From the NCBI RefSeq assembly GCF_000143535.2, contig NC_037311.1, positions 3,038,001 to 3,102,000 of the forward strand: a stretch of 64,000 nt of DNA. Reading direction: 5' to 3'. Shown here piece by piece: positions 11,598-25,481 of the stretch. The position numbers and the translations under genes were made by a program. The stretch is from Botrytis cinerea B05.10. Its lineage: Eukaryota; Ascomycota; Leotiomycetes; Helotiales; Sclerotiniaceae. The stretch's first letter is position 1, and every line of letters begins with the position of its first letter. The notes under the pieces are model-generated. The model saw only the letters and a list, made by a program, of their open reading frames with translations, made no database searches and was not told where the DNA came from.

Positions 11598-12994
11598 TCA
11601 ACCATTAGAACTACCTGCCTTCCCATCCTTTTCCTCCGCAGCCTCCGATTCATTCTTCTCTTTTCTCTTCATCGTAACATCCCAATTGTATACCCTAGCT
11701 GTAGCAACCTCCATAGTCTATTCATTAAAAAGGGTTCGTCAGCTTAATCTCTCTCCACTCTGCAACTCTTTCTTTCCCCAGTTATGTATGGTCTGTGGGT
11801 GAAGTGGAGTAAACATACCGTAATCTGTTCTCTCAAGAAATCCAGATCCTCCTCACAATTCGCGAAGCTTTGTTTCGCAGCCGCGAGTCTGTTCGAAAGT
11901 AATTCCTCTGCCTCATCAATTGGGTACGCTAACATAACGTTTGCCTGCCACCTTGTCAATACTCCTCCACAACCTCTACCCTAAACGATAGACATACCCC
12001 TAACCATAAATAAACCTCCTCCGTAGCTGGAATGTTGGCTTTGGCATATAAAGTGTCATTCAACTCAAACGTAGCCTGTATAGGATCTGCACCCTCCTAT
12101 CAAAAACCTATCAGCTGCAATCTTTCAAACCCCCCTCCCTCACAACATAGAATAAACATACCTTTCTCGTCTTCAGAAACCTCACAGTATCCAGCGTCTT
12201 CTGAATATCCGGCATATTGATTTTCAACCCCGCGACTCTCTTTTGTTGGTTTACCTCCATAAACTGATATTTCCTAGAAAATTCGAAAATATGAGCTTCT
12301 GATTTCTCGAATCATCCCATGCCCCGATCCCTCAATTTCCCAAGTCCAAGTCCCCAAAGCAAACACTCCTCCATATGTATATAAGATATCCAGAAATAGA
12401 GCTCCAACCTACGAAATCATCTCCTGGAATCTCTTCAACGTTGGTTCGACATCTGCTCTCGTAGTAACATAATCCTCAACTCGATCCACGAATGGTGCAT
12501 ATGGAATGCCTCGCTCATTTGTGCGGGCAGCATCTTTTCTGAAGGTTTGAATGTTAGCTAGTTTACTGCCAATTTTGTGAACCCCTTCTCCGCAAGTGGT
12601 AATAAAATCTTTCCCGAAAACTCCAGCAAGCTCCATAGACTCCTGTCTTCTGCAAATCAAATCACATAGTCCACCTCACAGCTATCCGCAACTCGGTATT
12701 TTGCAGGACCTGGAGAGCTATTTTGAATGGATAGACAATAGGAGCCTCTTTTTCTGCAGAATTGCAGAACTAGCCAGTTGCGTTCACACATGCATATTCT
12801 TCACTTACTTAGTATCTGTATCCGCCATATTTGGCGTCTGCGAAACAAAAATGTTTATGATATTCAAAATTATCGAACTGCCCACTACAACATGTAGGTA
12901 AAGTTCTCGCTTACGTAATACTGTGGTGCTGCATCATCTTCACCCCCGCCAAAGATGCAAGGTCACGCTTTCTGCGGTTCACAGTCTTCATCAT
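11598..12994 (-). CDS. PAC10: prefoldin subunit 3 (PAC10/VBP1 family)
   Basis: Minus-strand gene with exons 12994-12915, 12538-12413, 12273-12162, 12096-11998, 11944-11819 and 11717-11598; up to 220 residues. Conserved blocks include YAPFVDRVEDYV, QEMISKYQFMEVN, DTLYAKANIPATEEVYLWLG, ANVMLAYPIDEAEELL, EEDLDFLREQIT and ARVYNWDV, in the order seen in VBP1/Pac10. It is an alpha-type subunit of the hexameric prefoldin chaperone, which hands nascent actin and tubulin to the CCT chaperonin; the two helical ends form the coiled coil. The first exon is the weak point. Phase and a CTAAC branch point support the acceptor at 12539, but translation could start at 12994, 12991 or 12937 (the last gives 201 residues). 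Confidence 0.88.
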
Positions 12995-13359
12995 TGTAAG
13001 CTTTTCACGGCGCTCATCAAGTAAAGCATATGGTATTTATTCACGGTTGAAACAATCTCGCAAAGAACGATATTTTTCATCAGTATATTTGTATTCTGTA
13101 CCGTACTAGTAGTCGTGTTGACATCAAAAACTAATGTGATAAAGACCAACGATCAATGATCAATTGTAGGCATTCTGACCAAGGAAAAGTAACCCTCCTT
13201 CCCAAAGAGAAAACCATGCATAGCAGTTATTATTAGAGAAATGAGAACTCCCTATTCTACACACTAAAAGGAAATTCCCATCGCCGATTTCCGTCCCCGA
13301 GTTACTCGAGGGTATTCAATTTGTTACAGCTTTTGCACTTTGGCTTGATGAAAATGCAT
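12995..13359. other. intergenic, prefoldin promoter and PEP4 3' end
   Basis: 365 bp with no gene or clear repeat. Carries the prefoldin upstream region and the PEP4 3' UTR. Confidence 0.55.
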
Positions 13360-14664
<1,305 letters not shown>

Positions 14665-16264
14665 GATGTAGATTTAATTCGTGTGTAGTTTCTTGGATTG
14701 GATTAATGGATTACGAAAACGAAGATGATAATTTTGATGGAATTGCAGACGGTTGATAATGTAGAAAGAAGAGTTGGTTGTTGATAAGAGAAAGGAAGAT
14801 GGCGGAGATGAAGGTGGTAGAGCTTCAAAGCAAAGCAAAGCGAAGCACGGCAGGATGGACGAGCACGAATGGATGACGATAGCGGTCGCCTACTACGGTT
14901 GCCTCCACAACCCGGCCCACTAATCCGCTCAAAAAGTGAGATTTCGCCAATGAAAAGTGATCATGAGCTCTCCTCGAGCACACCCGGCGTGCATGGTTGG
15001 TACATTGGCGCAAGACTTAAATAATCAGATAGAGAGATACCGATACCCCGACATTTCAAACAGGGAATCCATCAATCGTATCATATGTACCGGCCTCGAT
15101 CCGTCAATGTCGGTTTCACTTGTCTCAAGGCGAACGGTGACGGTGACGGTACGATTACCCAGGCGATGCTTGTTGTCACGATGGCGATGGCGATGGTTCA
15201 ATGATTCATCGCCACATCCATCTACGGCTAGCTGAGAACTAGGTACCGTGTGAGTCTATCTCGCTATCTTTCTATCTAGGTATCTCTGATCAAATGCTAC
15301 CTACCGATGCAATATCAAAATACGACAGCTATCGCGTTATCATCGGAACATCAACAAGTACCTACCTAGCTACCACCAACTCCCAACTCCCAACTCCCAA
15401 CTACCAACTACCAACTCCCAACTACCTGCTATCTGCTATCTACACCTACCGACACCACCTACCTGAACAACCTTGGAACCATCCCCTTCTCACCCCCGTA
15501 CCCGTATCCCACTCCCTTAGCCCAAAACCTAATGAACGAAAATCATGTCAGGCACAACGCAAATACTGCACTGCTTGCTTATGTGGATCCGGCGCCAACC
15601 GCCATCCGCCATTTTCGCCCCAGAATTCAGGAACGCAGGAAGTTCCGGCTGGCTTGCCTCGGATCAAGAGATTATGTACGAACGTCGGAAATGGGTTGGT
15701 TGAGAAGATAAACTACGGTGTACGTTATGCACCTAGCCACATATGATTCATTGTCTCACACCTAGTCACGTAAAGTAAAGCTGTGAACGAAAAGATTGGC
15801 ATTTTGCTTGAGCAAATAATCAACCATATTATCGACCTGCCTAGGTAGTATTTTACCTAATTATCCTGGTTAGTTCCTAACCTAAATCTATCTCTCTCGC
15901 AGTTTGTTGAGCGCCCATAATGTGTAATGTATGTCCAGAAGGTAGAAATGGTAGGTGGTACTACGTCCGTAATCTGTTCACTGAATAAACATTCACGTTT
16001 TGGTCTCTGAAACGCAATACAAAATACTTCAATACAAAGTGACGATAGAAACAGTTGATTTTCTATCTAGGTATCTCATATGGTCTATTGAACTCGACCT
16101 CTAAACTTTTTTTCCTTCATAAACCCCCTGCCACTCCCTGGTATATCATGACGACGTTGAGTCAGTCAAAAGAAGTAGCGCCTGCAAATGATGAATCCTA
16201 ATTGCTTTTTCTTACCCACACCCAAACCATGAACACCATAACCAAATGCCAAATTATCAAACAT
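14665..16264. other. PEP4 promoter and SHMT 3' region
   Basis: 1.6 kb without a supported gene. The frame at about 15294-15746 is a by-product of a 7-bp tandem repeat (listed separately). Around 14834-14850 there is a short AAAGC/GAAGC repeat, and around 15130-15200 GGTGAC- and GGCGAT-type repeats. Confidence 0.55.
15376..15425. repeat. 7-bp minisatellite, about seven copies
   Basis: Tandem CCAACTC/CCAACTA units in the PEP4 upstream region, flanked by CTATCTG repeats. The unit switches between TCCCAAC and TACCAAC, so it is imperfect. Confidence 0.7.
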
Positions 16265-17878
16265 TTACTCTCTCCAGCCCTCAACTGGGAGAGGGAAGCT
16301 GCTGGCCCACTCAGCAATCTCCTTTCTTAATTCATTGATCTTCTCAACTTCACCACCGGCGACCTTAGCCTTGAAGTCCTTGAGCTTGTTGTCACTCTTT
16401 GGCAGAGCAGCTTGAACTTCCTTGCAGATCTTGATGCTTTGATCAATGTATGATGCAACTCTCTTGAAGTCCTCAGTACCGAATCCACGACTGGTCATAG
16501 CTGGGGTACCAATACGGATACCGCAAGGGGTCAAAGCAGACTTGTCACCTGGGATAGAGTTCTTGTTGCAAGCAATGTTGATTTGCTCCAAGACAGCCTC
16601 AACACGGGCACCGTCAAGTGCTTGTGCTCTGAGATCGAGGAGAACCATGTGTGAGTCAGTACCGTCAGCTACAAGCTTGTAGCCCAATTGCTTGAACTCA
16701 TTCTCGAGAGCTTTAGCATTGTCAACAACTTGCTGTTGGTATTTCTTGAAGTCATCAGTTGTGGCTTGCTTAAGGGCAACAGCAAGAGCTGTGATGGTGT
16801 GGTTGTGTGGTCCACCTTGGTGACCTGGGAAGACGGAGAAGTTGATTGGGCCTTCAAGGTCGTAGAGGGTCTCCTTTCCAGTCTTGGCATCAGTCTTGCG
16901 GACACCCTTGCGGAAGAAGATCATGGCACCACGAGGACCACGGAGAGACTTGTGGGTTGTGGTGGTAACGATATCAGCATGCTCGAAAGGACTTGGGATG
17001 ACACCAGCGGCGATCAAACCAGAGATGTGAGCCATATCAACAACGAGGTAAGCACCAACGAGATCAGCGATCTTGCGCATACGGGCGTAATCGATAAGAC
17101 GGCAGTAAGCAGATGTTCCAGCAACGAGAACCTTTGGTCTGTACATCAAAGCGTTGGCCTCGAGTTGATCATAGTCAATGATACCAGTCTCCAAGTTGAC
17201 ACGGTATGGGAAGGTCTCAAAGTATGTTGATACGGCAGAGATTCTGAGATATTCGTTAGTTATGTGAAAATATGAAGAAATATCCATTGTACAACTCACT
17301 TTCTCTGGGGGGTTTGGTAACCGTGGGACAAATGGCCACCGTGTGGGAGATCAAGACCCATGAGTCTGTCATGAGGTCTCATGATAGCTTGGTAAACTTG
17401 GAGGTTTGCTGGGGAACCAGACAAGCATTGAACATTGACACCCCATTTCTCGGAATCCAAGTTGAATGCCTTGAGAGCACGAGCTTGGCAGGTCAACTCA
17501 ATAGAGTCAATGTGCTGGTTTCCACCATAGTATCTGGCACCTGGGTATCCCTCAGAGTATTTGTTTGACATGGGTGATCCCAAAGCATCGAAAACGGCAC
17601 GGGAGGTAACATTCTCGGAGGCAATAAGAATAATCGATTCACGCTGACGTTGGATCTCGAGTTTCTATGTATTCTCGTCAGCAATTGGCATGGTTGAGCA
17701 GATGCATTGAATTACTCACCATGATCTCAGCGATCTCAGGATCAGTCTCAACCAAAGACTTTTCCAACATCTGTGAAACAATGAGTCAGTCAAATTACCC
17801 AGCATTTTTGATCGCGGGGCATTTCGCATGGTAACAAACCTCTTGGTGAGACTTTGGGAGGGCGTATGTAGAAGACAT
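16265..17878 (-). CDS. SHM2: serine hydroxymethyltransferase, cytosolic type
   Basis: Four exons, 17878-17840, 17770-17720, 17664-17300 and 17243-16265, giving 477 residues. It opens [13 protein letters not shown] and [13 protein letters not shown], then [47 protein letters not shown] and the pyridoxal-phosphate site [13 protein letters not shown] with Lys250, followed by [11 protein letters not shown] and [14 protein letters not shown]. The enzyme converts serine and tetrahydrofolate to glycine and 5,10-methylene-tetrahydrofolate, feeding one-carbon metabolism. No mitochondrial presequence is visible, so it is called cytosolic. All junctions keep phase and the three introns are 69, 55 and 56 nt. 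Confidence 0.95.
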
Positions 17879-18846
17879 GATTGCAAATTGATACTCTTGA
17901 ATGCGAAGGAGAGTGTAGCTGATTTGTATATTGAAATACTGAAGTGAAGTTTGCTGGAGAAAATAAAAAAAGATGAGAGGTAAGACAAAGAAGTATATAC
18001 AAAAATTTAGTCAAGCTAAGAGTTGCCCCTCCAGCAAGCTAGCGGGATCGGAGTGGATTTCAACCAATGAGACCCCACAACTATTATCGACGTGACTCGC
18101 TAAAATGAATCTCCCGCATTAAAAAAATGGTGCGGGGGAACAATGGTTAAACCACGGGCCAATCTACTATATTTTGGTATGAATTTGATGAAAGACAAAT
18201 TCAAAGGCCAATTCTGCTATGGACAGAAGGGTTGTATGGAGAATTGGTGTCTAAGGATATCTGAATATGTTTTTGAATTTGGAAACCTTGCTTTCATCAA
18301 ATCTGTGAAGCGGTAGCTATTACACAGCGATCCGGGGCTGCTTGCCTGCTCTTATTGTCAAAGACCTCCCGTGAAAGGGGTTCGCTTGAAATATCGCAAA
18401 GGAGATTTACACCGTGATTTGTTCAGTAAGTGAGGTTCATTCATAGTGATTCTTGAGTCTATTTGATCCCGCGAATGAGTTATTGCCAGAACTCTATTTC
18501 TCCATTGGTGAGAGAAAGTAGTTTTTAATACATGATGTCACCCTTGTCAAAAATTATCAGTACGAGACTCCAAGCGTCTCTCTTTCGCCTCCATTTGCGC
18601 CCTTTTCTCCCATTTTTCTTCGCCCTTGGTGTTTGCCATTCCCAAATCTTCAATGACAAACGCTGCTGTAGCTCTCTTCCTCGTACTCTCCGGATGCGAG
18701 GACAGGGGTTCTGCAGTCGAACCGAGCGTCGCAGGCCGAGACTGCGAGATATCCTTACTCGGATTTGATGACGCCTTGCCCGGTGAAAGTGTGAAAAGCA
18801 GTAAAGCTCTAATATTAGCAGTGATCTCGGGTCCCGAATCTGAATT
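17879..18846. other. SHMT promoter and RPA34 3' region
   Basis: No supported gene. Short frames at 18532-18880 read into the RPA34 3' end and resemble nothing known. No tandem repeats of note. Confidence 0.55.
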
Positions 18847-20188
18847 CTATTTAACTCGTTGGCGTAGTGGCATAGATTGATCCACAGGCTCAGTTGCTAT
18901 CTGTTTCTTCAGTGTTTTTAGTTCCTGTGATCCTATGGAGGTTGATGGTAACAAACTCTTGTGTTTTTTCTTCTTATCTCCAGAATCCTTGTTCTTCTTT
19001 TTCGATGAGCGATCGGCACTTTCTTCAGAGCCCTTCTGGCTCTTCTTCGATTTGTCAGATTTTGATTTCTTCGCCGGTGGTGCATCTTCCATCTCTACAT
19101 CTGATGCTTCGTCTTCCGACGTTGCGATTTTTCGGAATTTGGGAGCGCGTTCTTCAGACTCGCTCTCATCTTCGTCAGATCCAATGACACCAGGTGCGCT
19201 CGCAAAGCCAATTGGTTGGTATCGCGCCTTGAGACCTTTAGGTTGTTGGCGAACAGGTCGCTTCGCAGGCACTGTAGCTTGGTTGGAGTTCTCTTTAGAA
19301 AGATTAACGATTTGTTGCATATGATATATTTGGTCCACGGATTTTTTCTCTGTAATTGTATATTAGTATACTGAGGCGCATTGGTGGACGAGGAAGGTTA
19401 CCAATAGAGTAGCCATCTTTAGAATTGCTTGGTAACAAGATCTTAGTATATGCCTTGTCATCAAGCGGGTCGTGAACGAAACCATAATCGTTGCCATTCT
19501 GCGAAAATACAGCTTTGCCTAATTTCGCATCTCGCAGCGACATCTCTGTTACAGAAGCAAGGGGTACCGACGCAGGTGCTGTAATATACCAAACTTCTTT
19601 ACCCTCTAAATTAGACTTGCTGAACAATTGTGGTGTTTTACTTGAATTCTTTGAAGAAGACTTTTCGAATCCGGGAGGGGGCTTAAAGGGCGCAACTTTC
19701 ATCGATACTGTCCTGGCGTCTTTCCTGGTATGATATTAGCAAACAAACTTAGATTCTGTCAAGCTTGGTAGAACTTACTTAGACGACGGTGGCGCAACAG
19801 ACTTCTTTGCATTTGCACTTGATTCGTCTTCAGACTCCTTCTCGTCGCTCCCGCTTTCGCTGTCACTCTCCTCGGAGCTTTCAGCCTCGGAACTGTCACT
19901 ACTTTCTGCGGCCTTGCCATTGGATTTGGATTTAGATGTAGATTTTACAGCGGGGTCCGATGGCAGAGAATCGTTGTCGCTATCGGATTCCGAATTGCCT
20001 CCCTTTGGCTCTTCATTTTCATTGTCGCTTTCTCCAACAAATTCTGAGCTCTTGAAATCTTGCGGTGATTTGATAATTGGAGTTTTGGTTGTTGCTTTGG
20101 CAGAGGATTTCGAAGAGGATTTTGAGGAGGGTTTTGAAGGATCCGCCTTTTTCTTTCGCTCACTAAGAGTCACTTTGGAAGGTCCCAT
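18847..20188 (-). CDS. RPA34: RNA polymerase I subunit RPA34 (RPA34.5 family)
   Basis: Three exons, 20188-19779, 19724-19402 and 19349-18847, giving 411 residues. A long Ser/Lys/Asp/Glu-rich N-terminus precedes a compact core. The core opens MKVAPFKPPPGFEK, the family signature, then has EGKEVWYITAPASVPLASV, AVFSQNGNDYGFV and QQPKGLKARYQPIGF. The tail is strongly basic and acidic by turns, with KKKNKDSGDKKKKHKS. In yeast A34.5 pairs with A49 on Pol I as a TFIIF-like heterodimer and helps clear nucleosomal rDNA. The core matches the RNA_polI_A34 family; the disordered N-terminus is longer than in yeast. It is head-to-head with GRC3 over 227 bp. Confidence 0.85.
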
Positions 20189-20415
20189 TATGAATGAGTA
20201 TATTATTGTTTTAGGAGAAATTGATGGCGGATTGGTTCAATGGTAGCTGTAAATAAATGGAAAATCGCATCGAAACTTTTTTTTTGGCAAGGCTCGGCCT
20301 TGCTCGGAAAAACATCGGATCTAAGTTTTTTGGTGCCCCAAGCTGCTATCAGAACTCTCCCTCTCGAGTTTATAATTATATTGGAACTTATTTATTGATA
20401 TAAAATTCTCAAATA
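20189..20415. promoter_or_regulatory. bidirectional promoter RPA34/GRC3
   Basis: Only 227 bp separate the two start codons. It contains a run of nine T residues and, just after it, GCAAGGC-TCG-GCCTTGC at 20287-20303, a perfect 7-bp inverted repeat with a 3-nt centre. Both genes serve ribosome production, so shared control is plausible but not shown. Confidence 0.55.
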
Positions 20416-22905
20416 ATGTCAAGTAAAAGAAGAAAGTTAGATTCTCCTATAAAACCCCGTAAGTTTGTTCTGTTACATAGACGAATTCATTCTCACCAAA
20501 TTCAATATAGAGCTCAGTGCTGTGAGTGCTTTCGCAGCCAGAAAGGCACACGCTGCTGCCCAGAGCAATAGCAGTTCACAAAAGGAGATCTCATCTTCTC
20601 AAAATAATAATGAGAGAATCTCTCAACAGGTGACAAATGATGTCCCCTCCAGAACCTCTAACCGTGGAAAACGGAGCCCGGTTAAAATTGATCTTCCTTC
20701 CATGAGCCCAGGCTTTATCGTTGAGGAAAATGGACGAGGAGAAGCGCTGGAAAATCATATCTCGAGGTGTGTTCTTTTACTGCTGCTGGGTTATGCTATT
20801 ACTCCTCCAAATATTGATTTAAACCAGTTCTGATTCACGTGAGCAGTCACCTGAAGTGATTTCAAACCGACCGTCGATGGTATTGTCTACTTTCAAGCCT
20901 AGTGATGATAATACCAAGGTGCTCAAAAGCAGAATACTAGTGTTGAAGCTTGCACCTGGTGAGGTCAGTGATGTTATGTCCATTAACTATATAATCTGAC
21001 ATTTTGTAGAGATTGGTCATTCTGGGACAATGTAATCTTGAAGTTGTCGAAGGACAAATAACGATCTTAGGGTCTATACTAAGAGCTTCGAAAACGAAAT
21101 ATTCAATATATGCAGCCACTTCATATTCATTGCCAGTAATTAGATGCCCAGATGGGGAACTAAACCATGCAGTTCTCCGTCTCCATCAATCTGACTCTGG
21201 AATAAGATCCTTAGAGCCTCTTTCCCCGCTGTTTGGAAAGTTATGGAACGAGGATACCCGAGCCTTCAAATCAGCGCATAGTCATCTTGCGGCAAAGCTT
21301 GGAAAAAGCACATTTCAGATTGTACACAAATCCTATCTGCAACCAGTCATCTCACCACCGGAATGGAACAAGACTTTATCAAAATCGTCCAGCTCCACCC
21401 AAACTACAAAACGAATCATGCTCTGCGGCCCCAAGTCATCAGGGAAGTCGACTTTTGCGAAATTGCTTGTAAACCGACTTTTGTCTGCAAGTCAAAATGA
21501 GAACAGTTCGAATTCAAGAAAGGGACCTGGTGTTGCACTACTCGATCTTGATCCAGGGCAGCCAGAATATTCTCATCCTGGTCAAGTATCCCTCATTCAT
21601 ATCAGGGAACCAAATTTTGGTCCCTCAATTACTCATCCTATACCAGGAACTAGCAGTCATATAATTCGTGCACATGCTCTAGGCGCAGTATCACCATCTA
21701 TGGACCCAAGTCTCTACATGTCATGCGCACTCGATCTATTTGCACATTACCGCAATCTAGCCTCTCTCCATTTAAACTGTCCCCTAGTCATCAATACTCC
21801 CGGCTGGGTCTTAGGAACCGGGCTTGAAATTCTCGTAGACTTAATAGCCAAAGTACGCCCATCAGAGATTATATACATGTCTAAAGCAGGTCCCGCCGAA
21901 GTGGTTGAAAGTCTTCAAGATGCCGCTAAAACAACTCCTTTTATCACTCTTCCTTCACAAACTACTGATTTCATGACCCGCACTTCAGCTCATTTGAGAA
22001 CTATGCAGTCAATGTCATATTTCCATCTAGATCCAACAAACAAGAAGGAACTAGCATGGAGCGGAACTCCATTATCATCCATTCCTCCTTGGGAAATTAA
22101 GTATTCCGGCGAAAATGCCGGTATTCTAGGTATACTATGCTACGGCGAACAACCACCATCAGATCTCCTCTCTGAAACCATCAATGGCTCTATAGTCTCA
22201 ATAGTCGTCATTGAAGACCCAGCCGCAATACCAGGACACACTTCTGCCCAGCAAGAAAAATCCGAAACCTCAGACCCCAACACTCTCCACGAGTTCAATT
22301 CCCCATTAACCCTCGACCTCATCAAAAAGCCCCTTATCCTTCCCACTCCCCACGAAAACCTTCCCTATTTCAACCCCCTTAACGCGATAACTCTCGATCC
22401 AGAGTTTTCCCACACTATCGGATCAGCTCTCGTTCGTGGAATCGATACTAAACGCCAGCGCTTGCAAATTCTGACTCCGATCTCACAAGACGTATTCGAG
22501 GAAATCAACCAAGAAGGAAAGAAAATCGTGCTAGTAAGCGGAAAGTTAGATACCCCCGGGTGGGCATACACGGAGGAATTAGTAAGAAGGACTTGGATGG
22601 AGAAGGAGAAGCGAAAGAAAGAATCAGGTGAAGAAGACGAAGTAGCAGACTACGGAACCGAGGAAGACGAAGATGTAGATGAAGACGACGAAAACGAAGA
22701 TTCCGAAGAAAGCAGTGCAGAAATAGAGATAAATGATGCAATCGCAATCGAGACCCCGGATCTAGTATCCATCGATACGAACGCACCGCATCACGCATTC
22801 CGCCATATTCCGTGGGTGGAAAAACTCACGGGCTCGCAGGGAAGAGGGATAGGCGCGAGAGTTTGGCGCGTCAGGAGAGATTTGGGGAAGATGGGTGATG
22901 CGTAG
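20416..22905 (+). CDS. GRC3: GRC3 polynucleotide 5'-hydroxyl kinase
   Basis: Four exons, 20416-20458, 20511-20766, 20828-20963 and 21010-22905, giving 776 residues. After MSSKRRKLDSPIKP and a disordered stretch comes an N-terminal domain (RLVILGQCNLEVVEGQITIL). The P-loop kinase follows with Walker A GPKSSGKST (285-293) and VALLDLDPGQPEYSHPGQVS, the Grc3/Nol9/Clp1 signature. An acidic stretch of E and D lies near 675-720. Grc3 phosphorylates the 5'-OH that the Las1 nuclease leaves when ITS2 is cut, allowing 26S pre-rRNA trimming, and in yeast it also acts in Pol I termination. The ATG at 20416 is followed by a 52-nt intron; all phases agree. Clp1 is the closest alternative but is shorter and lacks this N-terminal layout. 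Confidence 0.92.
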
Positions 22906-23586
22906 GTAGGGAATCAAGATCTGAGTAATGTAGTACGATTTTGTATTGACAAGTTGAGATATGTGTATGGTAGAAACTCGTGATGATATATTGAGATGTT
23001 ATATATACACTTACCCATCCACCCATCATCTCTCATCATTTCCCCATAGATACATAACTAAACTCAGCTATCAAAACTCCCTCTCCAAATTATCATTTAT
23101 CATTCATCTCCAATGGCTGTTAACATTCAAGACTAAACAGTATACACACACATGCATAATACACCTTTTTCCCTCCCCTCCACACCTTAAGAACCTATAC
23201 CTACGCACCAGTAAACTACCAAGTCATAACCACATCGCCACAATCAAGCATAAAATCCATTCTATTTCATTCTAATCTGTTTCATACACAATATATACAC
23301 AACACAATCCATTTCTACGCCACCCACCTACCCACCCATTCCTCATTTCAAACTCGACCATACCATGCAACACCATGCCATATCAAAATCCCTAAAATGC
23401 ACATCGATCTGTAAAATCGTGATTTATCGGCCCCTCCCAAAACGCCTCCAGAAATACCATACATCCATACCATGCTATGCTATGCTATGCATTCAAAAGC
23501 GGAATACAAGTAAAGAACAAAAACCAAGTGGTATATTCCTCATCTCTCATTATTCTCAAGTTCCACTCCACCGCTTCAAATCACAT
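22906..23586. other. convergent intergenic region, GRC3 and HAD_SAK 3' ends
   Basis: AT-rich 3' UTR sequence with pyrimidine-rich tracts. A CTATG pentamer repeat lies at about 23473-23490. No supported gene. Confidence 0.6.
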
Positions 23587-25481
23587 CTAGAAATACTGCA
23601 ACTCTCCATTTCCACTATTCTTTCCCCCGTTACTCTTCTGCAACTGCGCCTGATACTGTTGAAATTGCGCTTGCACAAGTTGCTGCGGCGTTTGGTAATT
23701 TTTCTGCAACGGAGGGAAATCTTCATAAGCAACTGCCGGATTGTAAACTGGCGGCGTATTATTTGACGTCCGTTCATTAACATCATCCAAACTCCTGTAA
23801 CCGTATCCTCGTCCCTTTCCCTTACCACCACCTCCTCCACCATTACCATTGCCTCCGCGATTATTACGGCCATAGCCTCCACGCTGATTTCCATTTCCCC
23901 TATGATTGCCTCGACCTCCACGTCCACCACCATAATTGTTTTCCTGACCTCCTCTCTTGTTTGATGGTCCCTGGTAGTTTCCACCATATGATCCATTTGT
24001 TGGTTTAGGCTCAGGGGAATGCTTTCGCTTGAATGATTTATTGGGGAACAAACTTTCATACTCGTTTTCAGAAAGATCTTCCTTCTCTATCCTCAAAAGA
24101 ACCTTTTCACCCACAGTACTTTCAAAGACAAATGCCTTCTCTGGTGGAACGGGTTGCCAATTTTGTATCTTACCTGCATCAATTGGCCGAGCTCCTTTGC
24201 GCAATGCGAGAACGACCACAGGAATGGGATTTTCCGTGTAGAACTTCTTTGATTCTGGTACGGGTCTGACACGAGCGGCCCAAATTTTGTTCTCGAAGAC
24301 TGCTGTTCCTGTTACTTCCCAGGTAGTCTTACTCCCCATTCCTCCAACTTTTTGAAGTATACTTTCTGGACATGGGCGTGGAGTAATGAGAACATTATTG
24401 GCTAGAAATTTGGCTTCTGTATCTGGCATGTTCGATGGAAGCTGAGCTAAAGTAAGCAGCTTCTGAGTGTCAGTATTGTTGATCAAATATCCAGTATAGA
24501 AAACAGTCTTCTTGATTTGAAGTCTCTCGCCATAGTTTCTTGCTTCAATGGCAGCATTGTGATCATTGATCAAACGCTGTACCTCAGCAGCTTCCACGAC
24601 AGGATCAAGTAATGTGGCCCCATCCGCAACTTGAATTACTTCGGCAATGATAGTAGAGCGAGATGGAATACCATTAGAGCCATTTTGACGTTTGTTGTAA
24701 TCGGTAAAGAAATCTCTGAATGCCTTGACATGTCTGACTCTATCCTCATAGATTCTGATTTCCTCGGCACCTTTGTATGTCTCCATCAAACTTTCCAAGA
24801 AACATTGTTTGAAGTTCATCGTACTACTGAACCTCTCATTTCTGGGGCCTGCTGCTGGCTTTAAGACAATCATATCCGTATCGAGACCCCTACTGGCAAG
24901 CATCTTTTTCAATAATTCTGAAAATCCAGCCTCAGAACGGCCAGTTAAGAGAATAGAAAGAACATCTTTTTGTTGCATACTCAACTGAATGAGTTCAACA
25001 ATTCGCTCATTCCACCAACCTTTCCAAGCTCGTGGTTCTTCTTTCTCTACACCTTCACCTGTAGCTGCAAGAATTCTCGAATCGTGCCACCAACCACCCG
25101 TCGCAAATGTATCTTGAGTTTGTAGAAATCCTATGGTTGGTCCGTTCCATAATTTTGGATTGGGAAGAGGGCTGTTGAAAACTGCGCAGGAATATTAGCA
25201 AATTATTTGAATAGAAAGGAGAACAAGGCTTGGACAGAATGGTAAACTTTGCCCCTCTGAGAATATCATTAAACTTACGGGTATTATCAAAATCATAAAC
25301 ATGGAGTGCCTTAATCTTATCCACAGCTACAAATAGTCAGCAATTCGTCAACCCTCATTCCCAAATCTCTCCCGATCCAAGGCATCTTACCAGGTAACTG
25401 TTTATCCGCAACAGACCAACGATTCAAAGCCGTGGTTGTATATTGATTGAAGTTCGATCCCCCATTTGGAGTATGCGCCAT
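23587..25481 (-). CDS. HAD-superfamily 'Swiss army knife RNA repair-like' protein with RGG tail
   Basis: Three exons, 25481-25391, 25326-25279 and 25181-23587, giving 577 residues. The first two introns are placed so that HAD motif I reads VYDFDNTLFNSPLPNP (Asp42 and Asp44), the DxDxT nucleophile motif of HAD phosphatases. Motif II is likely ILLTGRSEAGF. This combination fits the fungal HAD_SAK_1 family (named by analogy with RNA-repair phosphatases). A second conserved region follows (VFYTGYLINN, FLANNVLITPRPCPE, WEVTGTAVFE). The C-terminus (about 450-510) is an RGG/GRG-rich low-complexity tract, then a Gln-rich end, typical of RNA-binding proteins. Substrate and pathway are unknown; RNA-end processing is inference. 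It converges with GRC3 and is head-to-head with a DUF167 gene 326 bp away. Confidence 0.8.

Noticed and set aside
15294..15746. 150-codon frame upstream of PEP4
   Set aside because: Its length comes from the 7-bp tandem repeat, and the peptide is low-complexity.
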